A DNA stretch of 64,000 nt from Pedobacter ureilyticus (GTDB lineage: Bacteria > Bacteroidota > Bacteroidia > Sphingobacteriales > Sphingobacteriaceae). A program made the translations under genes and the position numbers. The stretch spans positions 1-64,000 of the forward strand of contig NZ_SSHJ01000020.1 in NCBI RefSeq assembly GCF_005925345.1, written 5' to 3'. The notes under the pieces are model-generated. The model did not search any database, had not been told where the DNA came from, and was given only the letters and a program-made list of their open reading frames with translations. Each line of letters begins with the position of its first letter. Within the stretch, counting starts at the first letter, position 1. Below are positions 1-8,977 of the stretch, one piece after another.

Positions 1-310
1 TCCCCCACAGATTTCCGCTGATGTTTCCGCAGATTAAAGAAGATTGGTTTTAATGAAAAAAAATAACCGCCCAAGACACCTTTGCACATTTTAGTTTTAA
101 TTTTTTCTCCCGCTGATTTTCGCTGATATTTCCGCAGATTAAAGAAGATTGGTTTTAATGAAAAAAAATAACCGCCCAAGACACCTTTGCACATTTTAGT
201 TTTAATTTTTTCTCCCGCTGATTTTCGCTGATGTTTCCGCAGATTAAAGAAGATTGGTTTTAATGAAAAAAATAACCACCCAAGACACCTTCGCAGATTT
301 TAGTTTCAAT
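1..310. repeat. 105-bp tandem direct repeat, about 2.9 copies
   Basis: The start of the recurring string agattaaagaagattgg is found at 31, 136 and 241, giving a period of exactly 105 bp. Units 31-135 and 136-240 appear to differ by one base, near 129 and 234. The third unit drifts after about 270. Bases 1-30 match the end of a unit, so the array may continue left of the window. No reading frame spans it. The end of the unit (ctcccgctgatttt followed by cgctgat) recurs in reverse orientation near 15548-15580, so part of it belongs to a dispersed family. The near-identity of two copies suggests recent duplication. The rest of the stretch, 311-475, holds only the speA terminator. Confidence 0.85.
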
Positions 311-403
311 CACTCAGTTTTTCTTTATCACACTTATTTCTTGTCGCAACAGAAAGATAATCTTAAATGAACTTAGGTGGTCTAGGGTAATAAGTAAAAC
401 AAA

Positions 404-430
404 AAATCCCTCCCGAAACGGAAAGGATTT
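404..430 (-). terminator. Rho-independent terminator of speA
   Basis: Stem AAATCC (404-409) with GGATTT (425-430), extended inward by partly paired CCCG/CGGA bases. On the minus strand it is followed by a T-rich run. It lies about 45 bp past the speA stop codon. Confidence 0.7.
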
Positions 431-475
431 ATAAGCTAGGGCTTTATTCCCTGCTCTTTATTCTTTTATCAAGCA

Positions 476-1867
476 CTAAACGTAACCTAAAATTTTAAGT
501 ACTTGCTTACTGTTTTGCTCTTCTCCGAAAACTTCAAAATTGAAAGTCTCGTCGCGGTTTCTGCGAATAATTACATGCTTAGGGCTAGGCAATAAACAAT
601 GATGAATACCACCATAACCACTCAATACTTCCTGATAAGCGCCTGTGTTAAAGAAACCTAAATACTGCACCTTACGGGTTTTAGGCATAAACACACTGTT
701 CATGTGCGCTTCTTGGTTGTAATAATCCTGACCATCGCAGGTAATACCACCTAAGTTTACCCGCTCATATTCTGCATCCCAATTGTTGATGGGAAGCAAT
801 ACATATTTTTGGTTTAAAGCCCACACATCTGGCAAGTTGGTAATGAACGAACCATCTAACATCAACCATTTTTCACGATCATTTTGCTGCTTGCGGCCCA
901 ATACTTTGTATAAAATCCCCGAGGCTTCAGCAACTGTGTACTTACCAAACTCTGTAATGATATCGGGTTCTACCACGTCATGCTCGGCACAAATCTCTTT
1001 GATACGTTTTACAATTTCGTTTACCATGTACTCGTAATCGAAATCGAACACCAAACTATCTTTAAACGGCATACCGCCACCAATATCTAAGGTATCTAAC
1101 TCTGGATTTATTTTTTTGAACTTGCAATACAAAGTCACATATTTTTCTAACTCATTCCAGTAATAAGGAGTATCAGAAATACCAGAGTTAATGAAAAAGT
1201 GTAATAATTTTACCCTGAAATTTGGATTAGCAGCAACTTTGTTATTGTAAAAATCAATTACATCCTCCATCCTAACACCTAAGCGAGAGGTATAGAACTG
1301 CGAATCTGGTTGCTCTTCGGCAGCGATACGGATCCCCAAGTTACAAGGTGTATCCATCTCAATTTCATCATCATAAAGGTTAAACTCCTCTTTGTTGTCT
1401 AAAACTGGGATGATATTCCTATAACCATCGTGCAACATATCAATAATATATTGCTTGTATTGGAAAGTTTTAAAGCCATTACAAATGATAGTGGTTTCTT
1501 TGGTTAGGTTGCCCTTTTTCTCCAAGGCTTCAATCATTGGCATATCGAAAGCCGACGAAGTTTCTAAGTGAATATCATTCTTTAAAGCCTCTTCAACAAT
1601 GTGTTTAAAGTGCGAACTTTTAGTACAATAGCAGTATTTATAATCGCCGCGGTAATTGTTCTTAATAATTGCCTGCTGAAACAACAGCTTTGCCTGCTGA
1701 ATTTTCTTGCTTACCATAGGTAAGTAAGTGAAACGCAATGGCGTGCCATAGGTTTCAATCATTTCCATCAAGTTTAAATCATGGAAATATAATTCATCAT
1801 CTATAATGCTGTAGCCTTCTTGAGGAAAGCCAACACTCAGATCAAGGAACTCTTCGTAACTCTGCAT
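476..1867 (-). CDS. speA: Biosynthetic arginine decarboxylase family, PLP-dependent (fold type III)
   Basis: Predicted to decarboxylate arginine to agmatine, the first step of the agmatine route to putrescine and spermidine; cytosolic. The 463-residue protein has the alanine-racemase/ODC-like layout. The PLP lysine is probably K83 in CTKSSHF. A glycine-rich phosphate loop, DIGGGMPF, is near residues 261-268, and EFGKYTVAEA follows around residue 306. The length fits the compact Bacteroidota form and is well below the roughly 630-660 residues of the Escherichia SpeA form. The ATG at 1867 gives a normal N-terminus. It is monocistronic, with its own terminator. Family membership is clear; arginine rather than another basic amino acid as substrate rests on similarity to annotated Bacteroidota homologues. 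Confidence 0.88.
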   Translation of the reverse strand: MQSYEEFLDLSVGFPQEGYSIIDDELYFHDLNLMEMIETYGTPLRFTYLPMVSKKIQQAKLLFQQAIIKNNYRGDYKYCYCTKSSHFKHIVEEALKNDIHLETSSAFDMPMIEALEKKGNLTKETTIICNGFKTFQYKQYIIDMLHDGYRNIIPVLDNKEEFNLYDDEIEMDTPCNLGIRIAAEEQPDSQFYTSRLGVRMEDVIDFYNNKVAANPNFRVKLLHFFINSGISDTPYYWNELEKYVTLYCKFKKINPELDTLDIGGGMPFKDSLVFDFDYEYMVNEIVKRIKEICAEHDVVEPDIITEFGKYTVAEASGILYKVLGRKQQNDREKWLMLDGSFITNLPDVWALNQKYVLLPINNWDAEYERVNLGGITCDGQDYYNQEAHMNSVFMPKTRKVQYLGFFNTGAYQEVLSGYGGIHHCLLPSPKHVIIRRNRDETFNFEVFGEEQNSKQVLKILGYV

Positions 1868-2272
1868 TGTCTAAAAATTTTTGCAAAAATGTAATTTTAA
1901 TTCGAGAAATAGCTTGCTCAACAAATATTTTTACATAGAACGACTAGACAACGCGATTGGTTTTCAGTTTTGTGGTTTTCGGTTTTCTGGTTTTACGGAT
2001 ATAAAAAGTACTTTCGATATTGTTTTGACAGCCACAATCGCACTTTTTATTTCAATCTTTTTGATTTAACGCTGCTGTCATCTTAAAAAGCTATAAGCCT
2101 ACTACATGCTTTAATAAACAGGTTACTCAAATTGTTTGCCCTGAAAAGAAATAAATAAATGAGATGTTACAGCAGACAGGTTTATCTCGTAAAGTCTATA
2201 AATAAGTGTGGTTATTTCCTCAAACCATCTATTTTATATTGGAACCAACTCAAAACACTCTAATAAATAACA

Positions 2273-2298
2273 AAAGCCAATCAAAATTGACTGGCTTT
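2273..2298. terminator. Terminator-like hairpin without an obvious gene
   Basis: AAAGCCA (2273-2279) pairs with TGGCTTT (2292-2298), with TCAA/TTGA inside. The T-rich flank is better on the minus strand. Confidence 0.5.
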
Positions 2299-2357
2299 AT
2301 ATAGGTTGTTTAGGTTTAGTTTAAATTTTTTCTCGAAAGCCATTTTGTTTTTATGAA

Positions 2358-2385
2358 AAAGCTCTGGCCATCCAACCAGAGCTTT
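2358..2385. terminator. Second terminator-like hairpin
   Basis: Perfect 10-bp arms AAAGCTCTGG (2358-2367) and CCAGAGCTTT (2376-2385) around an 8-nt loop. On the minus strand a T-rich tract follows the stem. Confidence 0.55.
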
Positions 2386-2752
2386 AATCAAACCAAATAT
2401 AAATGTACTTTTTTGTATGAACACCACAAATATAGAGCTTAATTTTAAATTTCAAAACATTTTTTAACTATTATTTTATTTTTTTAGATAAAAATTAGAA
2501 AAAATCAAATAAATACATAAAAATACAACCTAATAAATTGATAATTTATAAATAATTTACACCAAAACATAAAAACAAAACAAAAAAACTCTATACAAAC
2601 AATAAAAAAATCAAAAAACACTAAAAAAATAAATTAATAACATAGAAAAAGACAATAAAATAAATAATTTGACTAAAATTTACACCAAACACTAACTAAT
2701 ATAGTTGCATATTTCAAAAAACTTCTTAAAAAACACACAACTAAACAAAGTG

Positions 2753-2760
2753 TATATTTG
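2753..2760 (+). promoter_or_regulatory. Bacteroidota -7 element TATATTTG
   Basis: Exact match to TAnnTTTG, 27 bp before the start codon at 2788. No clear -33 element at the expected distance. Confidence 0.6.
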
Positions 2761-2787
2761 CGTATACAACGAAATCAAAAATAGAAG

Positions 2788-3777
2788 ATGAATAAATTTG
2801 AGATCACAAAAAACACTTCGTTAGCCAGATCGCTAAATTTGCTAAACCAATTACTGATCAAAAGTCTAGATTTTTCTACTTCATTTACCATTATCGTTAA
2901 CGAGCGACAGGCCTTTATCTATCCCGAACATCAAGAGGAAGAATTAAACCACTTTAAAGAGGATACCTTACAAGAAATTTTAGACAGAAAAGATGTGTCT
3001 ACTTGGTCTACTCCTATTCTAAAAGATCCCACTCTAGAAGTGAATTACTTCAGCACACCTTTAGTATCGTTTACAGGAAATAGAATTGGTGCTTTAATTT
3101 TAGCACATAATAAAACACAAACCTTTACTACAGACGAAATTTCAACGCTTTCGCACTTTGCTCAAATTACAGCAAACATAATAGAGAAAGACTTAGAGAG
3201 CCAAACAATACAACAAACATTTAGCGATTTTCTACACAGAACGATACACGATCTTAAAAACCCACTTACTTCTATTGCATTAACAGCGGAATTGTTAAAG
3301 AAAAAATCGGAAGACCCTAAAATGGTAATAGGTTTTTCTGATAAACTTGATAGAGCGAGCAAAAGACTTTTCTCTAACATGGAAGATATTAAAACTATAT
3401 TTCCATTAGTAGACCAAAGTAGTTTTAAGTTAAGCATAGCCGAAATCAACCTCAGCGCATTATTAAGCGACATCAAAATTAGTTGTCCTGCAATATATAT
3501 AAATATCAAAAAAGATAATCCAGTAGTGATTTATGGAGATTACCCAAGATTAAAACAGGCCATTACTCAACTAATAACCGCTAACCATTGCCCTACCGTT
3601 GATATTGATCTTTACACCACAGAAAACAACGTAGAAATAAATATATCTGGTGCCGAAATCAACGATTTTAACCACACCGCTTTTTTAATTGGCAAATTAC
3701 TGATAGAAATGCACAGGGGAAAAGTAGAAAACCGAGAAAGCAGCTACATAATTAGCTTTCCTTTAGAAAAACCATAA
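2788..3777 (+). CDS. GAF-domain histidine-kinase-like protein with degenerate ATPase domain
   Basis: Residues 1-135 look like a GAF sensor domain; there is no membrane segment, so it should be cytosolic. Residues 140-200 form a DHp helix pair with the H-box HDLKNPLTS and phospho-acceptor candidate H154. The C-terminal 100 residues align only loosely with HATPase_c. The N-box asparagines are poorly kept (QLITANHCP), and I see no DxGxG G1 box, no GxGLG G2 box and no clear F box. The protein is 329 residues, short for a GAF kinase. It may lack ATP binding and act as a phosphorylation partner, a dimerisation decoy or a relic. The gene converges with, and overlaps by 34 bp, the intact kinase gene downstream. 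No response regulator is adjacent. Confidence 0.7.
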   Translation: MNKFEITKNTSLARSLNLLNQLLIKSLDFSTSFTIIVNERQAFIYPEHQEEELNHFKEDTLQEILDRKDVSTWSTPILKDPTLEVNYFSTPLVSFTGNRIGALILAHNKTQTFTTDEISTLSHFAQITANIIEKDLESQTIQQTFSDFLHRTIHDLKNPLTSIALTAELLKKKSEDPKMVIGFSDKLDRASKRLFSNMEDIKTIFPLVDQSSFKLSIAEINLSALLSDIKISCPAIYINIKKDNPVVIYGDYPRLKQAITQLITANHCPTVDIDLYTTENNVEINISGAEINDFNHTAFLIGKLLIEMHRGKVENRESSYIISFPLEKP

Positions 3778-5099
3778 AGACCAAACGAAACAACAAAAGT
3801 GCTGCCCTGTTCTTGATTGGCCTCGTACCAGATTTTTCCGCCTTGCAGCTCGGTAAATTCTTTACAAAGCAAAAGCCCCAAACCAACACCTTTTTCATTA
3901 TTGGTACCGAAGGTAGACAGGGCTCGCATTTTAAACAAATTACGTTGTTCTTCTTCGCTAATCCCCAGTCCATTGTCCCACACTTTTACAAAACCATTTT
4001 CATGATTACGCGTCACAGCAATCACTACTTTCCCTCCTTGGGGTGTAAATTTGATTGCATTATTAACCAAATTGCGCATCACAATAAGGAACATATTCAA
4101 ATCTGCCGCTACAAAAACATCGTCTGCAAAATCAAACGTTAATGAAATGCCTTTTCTGTAAGCTATATTTCTCTCAAGGTTTAAGCCCTTTCTCAGTTCG
4201 TAGGCCATATCTACCCTAACAATATCCACCCTAACTCCGTCTAACTGAGATTTTGACCACGCCAAAACATTTGCAAGCATTTCCGAAGTATCTTTAGTAA
4301 CCTCCAGCAAACGGCTTTTAACCTGTAAGTCTTCTGCTTCTGTAATATCCGCATCTGCCAGCACTTCCAAATAACCGAGTATTGAACTTAGAGGAGACCG
4401 AATGTCATGCGCCACTATCGAAAAAAGTTTTGCCTTCTCAGAATTCAGCTTTTCTAGCTCTTTATTTTGTTCCAATATCTGAGCGCTTTGCTCCTCGATC
4501 TCTAGATTTTTAATAGACACCACGGTTCGTTCTTTATCGTAATTGTTTCTAATAAAACTAATACTTAAACAAATCAGTAGGGCTGCCACACCATAGGTAA
4601 CACCAAAATCTATCGTTTTTGTTAAATTATCTACGTAAGCGTTAGGAATAAGTTCTGGATAGCAATACTCGAAAGCGAGCACCCCAAAAACGGTTACCAA
4701 ATTTAAGCCAATCCACAGCGCCAATTGCTTTTTTGGAACCACTACGATAGTAATAAGTAGTATTAAGCAGAACAAAACTAAATTTGGACCATAAATGCCC
4801 GAATTAAAGAAATAGTTAAGCAAAAATGTAAAATTGGCTACAATGCCCAAACAAGTGATAGCCAAGGTGGTGCTACGCCTGTATCGAGACAAATAATAAA
4901 GACCGCCAGAAAAAAGTGCACCGAATAAACAAATTAAAGCAACAGTTTTTAGGCCGATGTAATAATTAAAAAAAATCTCTAAAAAAAGCGCAATTACCGC
5001 AATTACACAAAAAGTATTAAATATTCTTTCTTCTAACGAAAACTTCTGAGGATTACCGATAATATGATTAGCGCTTAGCCACGAACGTAAATTTGCCAC
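3744..5099 (-). CDS. Membrane sensor histidine kinase
   Basis: Residues 25-185 hold about six hydrophobic segments, forming an integral-membrane sensor domain, followed by a coiled coil (about 190-222, rich in E, Q and K). The DHp H-box is AHDIRSPLSS with H231. The ATPase domain is complete: N box NLVNNAIKF, G1 DNGLGI, G2 GVGLGL. It should autophosphorylate and signal to an unlinked response regulator, since none is adjacent. The start is GTG at 5099. The last 34 bp overlap the 3' end of the opposing GAF-kinase-like gene. A -7 element on the minus strand (5125-5132) sits just upstream. The ligand is unknown. Confidence 0.87.
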   Translation of the reverse strand: MANLRSWLSANHIIGNPQKFSLEERIFNTFCVIAVIALFLEIFFNYYIGLKTVALICLFGALFSGGLYYLSRYRRSTTLAITCLGIVANFTFLLNYFFNSGIYGPNLVLFCLILLITIVVVPKKQLALWIGLNLVTVFGVLAFEYCYPELIPNAYVDNLTKTIDFGVTYGVAALLICLSISFIRNNYDKERTVVSIKNLEIEEQSAQILEQNKELEKLNSEKAKLFSIVAHDIRSPLSSILGYLEVLADADITEAEDLQVKSRLLEVTKDTSEMLANVLAWSKSQLDGVRVDIVRVDMAYELRKGLNLERNIAYRKGISLTFDFADDVFVAADLNMFLIVMRNLVNNAIKFTPQGGKVVIAVTRNHENGFVKVWDNGLGISEEEQRNLFKMRALSTFGTNNEKGVGLGLLLCKEFTELQGGKIWYEANQEQGSTFVVSFGLYGFSKGKLIM

Positions 5100-5124
5100 T
5101 GCGTATTTGGAATAAGTGTTATAA

Positions 5125-5132
5125 CAAACATA
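5125..5132 (-). promoter_or_regulatory. -7 element TATGTTTG for the histidine kinase gene
   Basis: Plus-strand CAAACATA is the complement of TATGTTTG, matching TAnnTTTG 25 bp before the GTG at 5099. It is divergent from the asnS promoter. Confidence 0.55.
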
Positions 5133-5209
5133 GCCATATTCATTGAAAGATAGGCAAACTTAGTTTAAATTTTAAGCACTAAAATGCCTAAAATTAGGCA
5201 ACAAATCTT

Positions 5210-5217
5210 TACTTTTG
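5210..5217 (+). promoter_or_regulatory. -7 element TACTTTTG for asnS
   Basis: Exact TAnnTTTG match 22 bp before the asnS ATG. The predicted mRNA leader is under 20 nt. Confidence 0.65.
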
Positions 5218-5239
5218 CAGCTTTTACAATAAACTCAAT

Positions 5240-6676
5240 ATGATTAAGAGACAACAAATTAAGGACTTATTAAAATCTACAGATTTTAACACTGAGGTAA
5301 CGGTTATGGGATGGGTTAAAACCTTCCGTAATAATCAGTTTATTGCGTTAAACGACGGATCTTGCATGGGCAATATCCAAGTAGTAGTTGATTTTAATAA
5401 TACCGACGAGAATTTGTTGAAGAGAATTACTACTGGTGCGGCCATTAAAGCTACTGGTACTTTAATCGAATCGTTAGGTAAAGGCCAAACGGTAGAAATT
5501 AAAGCTTCAGAAGTAGAAATTTTGGGCGATAGCGATCCCGAAAAATTCCCTTTGCAGCCTAAAAAGCACAGCTTAGAGTTTTTAAGGGAAATTGCGCACT
5601 TGCGCTTTAGAACCAACACTTTTAATGCGGTGTTTAAAGTACGTCATGCCTTATCTTTCGCTATTCATCAGTTTTATAACGAAAGAGGCTTTGTTTATAT
5701 GCACACTCCCGTAATTACGGCAAGTGATGCCGAGGGTGCTGGCGAAATGTTTAAAGTAACGACATTAGACTTTGATAAAACCCCTCGTACTGATGACGGA
5801 AAAGTAGATTTTTCAGAAGATTTCTTCGGTCGTGCAACCAACTTAACCGTGTCTGGACAATTGGAAGGTGAATTAGCCGCTATGGCATTTGGACAAATTT
5901 ATACCTTCGGCCCTACTTTTAGAGCAGAAAACTCGAACACTACCCGCCACTTGGCAGAGTTTTGGATGATTGAGCCAGAAGTTGCCTTCGCAGATTTAGA
6001 AAACAACATGGAGTTGGCTGAAGATATGATGAAATATGTGATCAGCTATGCGAAGGAAAACTGTAAAGAAGAGTTAGCATTCTTAAATAACAGGTTATTA
6101 GAGGAAGAGAAACAAAAACCTCAGAATGAGCGCAGTGAACTTTCTTTACTCGAAAAATTAGACTTCTGTTTAGCAAATGATTTCCAACGTTTAACTTATA
6201 CAGAGGCAATTGATATTTTAAAAGCTTCCAAACCAAATCAAAAGAAACAATTCAAATATTTGATTGACAGCTGGGGAGCCGATTTACAAAGTGAACACGA
6301 ACGTTATTTAGTAGAAAAACACTTTAAGCGCCCAGTAATTTTAACGGATTATCCTAAAGATATTAAATCGTTCTATATGCGTTTAAACGACGATAACAAA
6401 ACGGTGGCCGCTATGGATATTTTATTTCCGGGCATTGGCGAAATGATTGGCGGCTCGCAACGTGAAGAACGCATGGATGTATTGAAACAACGCATGGATG
6501 AAATGGGTGTACCGCAAGAAGAACTATGGTGGTATCTAGATACACGTCGTTTTGGTTCGGCACCACACGCAGGTTTTGGTTTAGGCTTCGAACGTTTGGT
6601 GCTTTTCGTAACTGGCATGACCAATATCCGCGATGTAATTGCATTTCCTCGTTTCCCAAAAAGTGCTGAATTTTAA
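5240..6676 (+). CDS. asnS: Asparagine--tRNA ligase
   Basis: Charges tRNA-Asn with asparagine using ATP; cytosolic class II synthetase. Residues 18-110 form the OB-fold anticodon-binding domain (TVMGWVKTFRNN, FIALNDGS). The class II core follows, with motif 2 around FRAENSNTTRHLAEFWMIEPE and motif 3 in the C-terminal GFGLGFERLVLFVTGM. The protein is 478 residues, within the normal range (about 430-480). HLAEFWMIEPE fits AsnRS rather than AspRS. It is single-gene, followed by a terminator at 6724-6745. Confidence 0.97.
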   Translation: MIKRQQIKDLLKSTDFNTEVTVMGWVKTFRNNQFIALNDGSCMGNIQVVVDFNNTDENLLKRITTGAAIKATGTLIESLGKGQTVEIKASEVEILGDSDPEKFPLQPKKHSLEFLREIAHLRFRTNTFNAVFKVRHALSFAIHQFYNERGFVYMHTPVITASDAEGAGEMFKVTTLDFDKTPRTDDGKVDFSEDFFGRATNLTVSGQLEGELAAMAFGQIYTFGPTFRAENSNTTRHLAEFWMIEPEVAFADLENNMELAEDMMKYVISYAKENCKEELAFLNNRLLEEEKQKPQNERSELSLLEKLDFCLANDFQRLTYTEAIDILKASKPNQKKQFKYLIDSWGADLQSEHERYLVEKHFKRPVILTDYPKDIKSFYMRLNDDNKTVAAMDILFPGIGEMIGGSQREERMDVLKQRMDEMGVPQEELWWYLDTRRFGSAPHAGFGLGFERLVLFVTGMTNIRDVIAFPRFPKSAEF

Positions 6677-6723
6677 TTTAGAACAAGGATAAAGGAACAA
6701 GGAGCAAAGAATAAAGAATATAG

Positions 6724-6745
6724 AGCCTCGAAAATTTCGGGGCTT
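6724..6745 (+). terminator. Terminator after asnS
   Basis: AGCCTCGAAA (6724-6733) pairs with TTTCGGGGCT (6735-6744) with one weak pair, followed by TTTG. Confidence 0.6.
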
Positions 6746-6828
6746 TGTGGTTTCTAACAATTTGCAAACATCTTACTTATTAGCCTGCAAGGTCTTTAGT
6801 ATGCTCCCAGCCGTTAAAAAATAAATAC

Positions 6829-6836
6829 TAATTTTG
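6829..6836 (+). promoter_or_regulatory. -7 element TAATTTTG only 4 nt before the start codon
   Basis: TAnnTTTG match ending at 6836; the ATG is at 6841. With the usual spacing, transcription would begin within a nucleotide or two of the ATG, so the mRNA would be practically leaderless. Confidence 0.55.
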
Positions 6837-6840
6837 AAGC

Positions 6841-7518
6841 ATGTACAGTATTGGTTTAGCAGAAGACGATCATAAAATTGCAGCGCTCATCAAGAACGGT
6901 TTAGAAGAAAATGGCTATGAAGTGCATAGCTATCAAGATGGCAAAAGTGCCTTATCAGCGTTTCAATCAGAAATTTTCCAGCTCTTGATTATTGATGTGA
7001 TGATGCCACAGCTTACAGGTATAGCCATCTGTAAAGCGTTACGCGAAAACCATACCCTAACGCCAATATTAATGCTCACGGCTTTAGGAACCGTAGACGA
7101 TAAAGTGAGCGGTTTAGAGGCTGGCGCAGACGACTATCTTGTAAAGCCTTTTCATTTTAAAGAATTACTGGCCCGTATCGAAGCTTTGCTGAGAAGGCAA
7201 AACTTTCATCAAAAAACAGCTATAAATCAATTACAATTTAACGATCTTACACTTAACCTAGAGAGCAAAGAAGTGAAAAGAAATGGCCATTCCATCGATT
7301 TAACAGCTAAAGAATTTGCGCTTTTAGAGCTATTTATGCGTAATCCAAACCGTTTACTCTCTAGGCGATATATTGCCGAAAAGGTTTGGGATATCAACTT
7401 TGACACTGGCACCAACGTGGTAGATGTTTATGTAAACTTTCTGCGTAACAAAATTGAAAAAGGCTTTGATAAAAAGCTTATCCACACAAAAATTGGCATG
7501 GGATACATCTTAAAATAA
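6841..7518 (+). CDS. OmpR/PhoB-family response regulator
   Basis: Receiver domain residues 1-120 with acidic pair E8-D9/D10, phospho-acceptor D52 (IIDVMMPQ), T80 and K102 (LVKPFHF). A winged-helix DNA-binding domain spans about 128-222 (LTAKEFALLELFMRNPNRLLSR, then VDVYVNFLRNKIEKG). It is the partner of the histidine kinase that starts 6 bp after its stop. The pair lies upstream of an RND heavy-metal-type efflux operon, with one unrelated gene between, so control of that operon is plausible in the manner of CusRS/CzcRS. That is inference only. The ATG is 4 nt after a -7 element. Confidence 0.93.
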   Translation: MYSIGLAEDDHKIAALIKNGLEENGYEVHSYQDGKSALSAFQSEIFQLLIIDVMMPQLTGIAICKALRENHTLTPILMLTALGTVDDKVSGLEAGADDYLVKPFHFKELLARIEALLRRQNFHQKTAINQLQFNDLTLNLESKEVKRNGHSIDLTAKEFALLELFMRNPNRLLSRRYIAEKVWDINFDTGTNVVDVYVNFLRNKIEKGFDKKLIHTKIGMGYILK

Positions 7519-7524
7519 TTGCCA

Positions 7525-8883
7525 ATGAAGATTAAGGACAGGCTTGCCATTTATTTCACGCTAATTAGCACCACCGTACTATTGGCGGTTTTATTTGCCA
7601 TTTACTTTATTTTTATCAAATTTTTGGAAAGTGATTTTTACGATCGGCTTTATGACAGGGCGTTCATTAATGCTAAACTCTATCTCGAAGCCGATGAAAT
7701 TTCTGCAGACTCCTTAAAAAGCGTAAAAACCGCCTATTTAGAGAACCTAAACGGCGAGGTTGTGCGGATCTATGACAACCATAACCAACCTCGTTTTATC
7801 CGAGACAGCCAACAGTTTTGGACCAACGATTTCATCAATAAAGTACGTAAAGCTAAAAAACTACGCACAAAAGATGGTTTAAGACAAACAGTAGGGATAT
7901 TTTACAGAGATAATCAAGGCGATTTTGTGATCCTAGCTTCGGCAATTGACAATAGTACCTTCAACAGAATTGGCAAGCTAAGGCTGATCATGATCGGCAC
8001 GTTCATCATCATCACAGTTGGTTTGTTACTTTCGGCTAGGTGGATTGCCAAGCGCATCTTAAAACCTTTAGATGTTTTTATCGATGAAGTTAAGAAGATC
8101 AAACCCAGCAACCTTGATTTTCGGGTGCAAGAAACTAAGCATAAAGATGAAATTAATCTGCTTGCACAAAACTTCAATCAACTGATAAACCGCTTGGAGC
8201 AAGCCTTTATTTTACAGAGAACATTTGTGGCCAATGCTTCTCACGAACTTAGAACGCCAATTACAAGCTTATTGATGGAAGCAGAAATTGCCCTCAGCAA
8301 AACTCGAAATCCGGAGGAATATAAAAAAGCGCTCCAGTCGGTAATAGACGATGCCGACAAAATGAATGCCACCATCAATAGCTTACTGAGTTTAGCACAA
8401 ACAGATTTAGAACTAGGCGCTACGCAAACAGAAGCTATCAGAATTGACGAGCTACTTTGGGAGCTGCAAGCGCATTGGGCACAAAATAACAAGCAAAGCA
8501 AACTTGTCATCAATTTGGAAGAAATACCAGACAAAACCGATTTACTGACACTCCACATCAATAAAAACCTGCTAGAAATTGCTTTAAACAATATTATTGG
8601 CAATGCTTTTAAATTTTCTAATTATCAAGATGTTTACTGTAGCCTATTTGCCAACAAGCAATATTTGCAAATTAAAATTAAGGATAACGGCATGGGTATT
8701 AGCCCTAATGACAAACCTAACATCTACAAAGCTTTTTACACCTCTAGCCCAAAAAGCACATTAAGTGGCGAAGGCATGGGATTATACATGGCCAACCATA
8801 TCATCAATTTAACTCAGGGAAAGTTAGATTTTACATCTAATGAGAAAGGAACAACGTTTTCAATAACTTGGCAAGTCTGCTAG
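7525..8883 (+). CDS. Two-component sensor histidine kinase with HAMP domain
   Basis: TM1 at about residues 10-32, a periplasmic sensor of about 120 residues, TM2 at about 152-175, HAMP at 176-228, DHp with H-box ASHELRTPITS (H240), N box NNIIGNAFKF, G1 DNGMGI, G2 GEGMGLYM. It phosphorylates the preceding response regulator. A TTG at 7519 directly after the regulator stop is in frame, but the ATG at 7525 gives the more usual MKIKDRLAIYF start, so I chose it. The layout resembles CusS-type metal sensors, but the periplasmic domain has no obvious His/Met cluster. The signal is unknown. Confidence 0.9.
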   Translation: MKIKDRLAIYFTLISTTVLLAVLFAIYFIFIKFLESDFYDRLYDRAFINAKLYLEADEISADSLKSVKTAYLENLNGEVVRIYDNHNQPRFIRDSQQFWTNDFINKVRKAKKLRTKDGLRQTVGIFYRDNQGDFVILASAIDNSTFNRIGKLRLIMIGTFIIITVGLLLSARWIAKRILKPLDVFIDEVKKIKPSNLDFRVQETKHKDEINLLAQNFNQLINRLEQAFILQRTFVANASHELRTPITSLLMEAEIALSKTRNPEEYKKALQSVIDDADKMNATINSLLSLAQTDLELGATQTEAIRIDELLWELQAHWAQNNKQSKLVINLEEIPDKTDLLTLHINKNLLEIALNNIIGNAFKFSNYQDVYCSLFANKQYLQIKIKDNGMGISPNDKPNIYKAFYTSSPKSTLSGEGMGLYMANHIINLTQGKLDFTSNEKGTTFSITWQVC

Positions 8884-8977
8884 TTTTTCTCAGTTTGAAA
8901 CCTGATAAAAAAGCATTCATTTGGAAAACAAGGCCCTTCAATTATTTGTTAATCTAGTATACTTAAAATACCTAGAT

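Larger units (their letters stand above)
1868..2787. other. 920-bp AT-rich intergenic region
   Basis: No convincing gene. Bases 1960-2000 hold short ggttttc-type repeats. Two strong hairpins lie at 2273-2298 and 2358-2385 with no recognisable gene between or before them. Bases 2450-2750 are extremely A-rich on the plus strand, with runs of A and almost no G. The downstream end carries the promoter of the next gene. A small RNA ending at one of the hairpins is possible, but I cannot support one from sequence alone. Confidence 0.6.

Noticed and set aside
1..310. CRISPR array
   Set aside because: The repeat units are directly adjacent, 105 bp long and have no unique spacers; no cas gene is in the window.
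1881..2069. 62-codon plus-strand frame after speA
   Set aside because: Composed largely of ggttttc repeats and low-complexity sequence; no promoter element before it.
8921..8977. TTG start for the HPF protein
   Set aside because: It adds a hydrophobic tail unlike the family; the ATG at 8978 gives the normal N-terminus.
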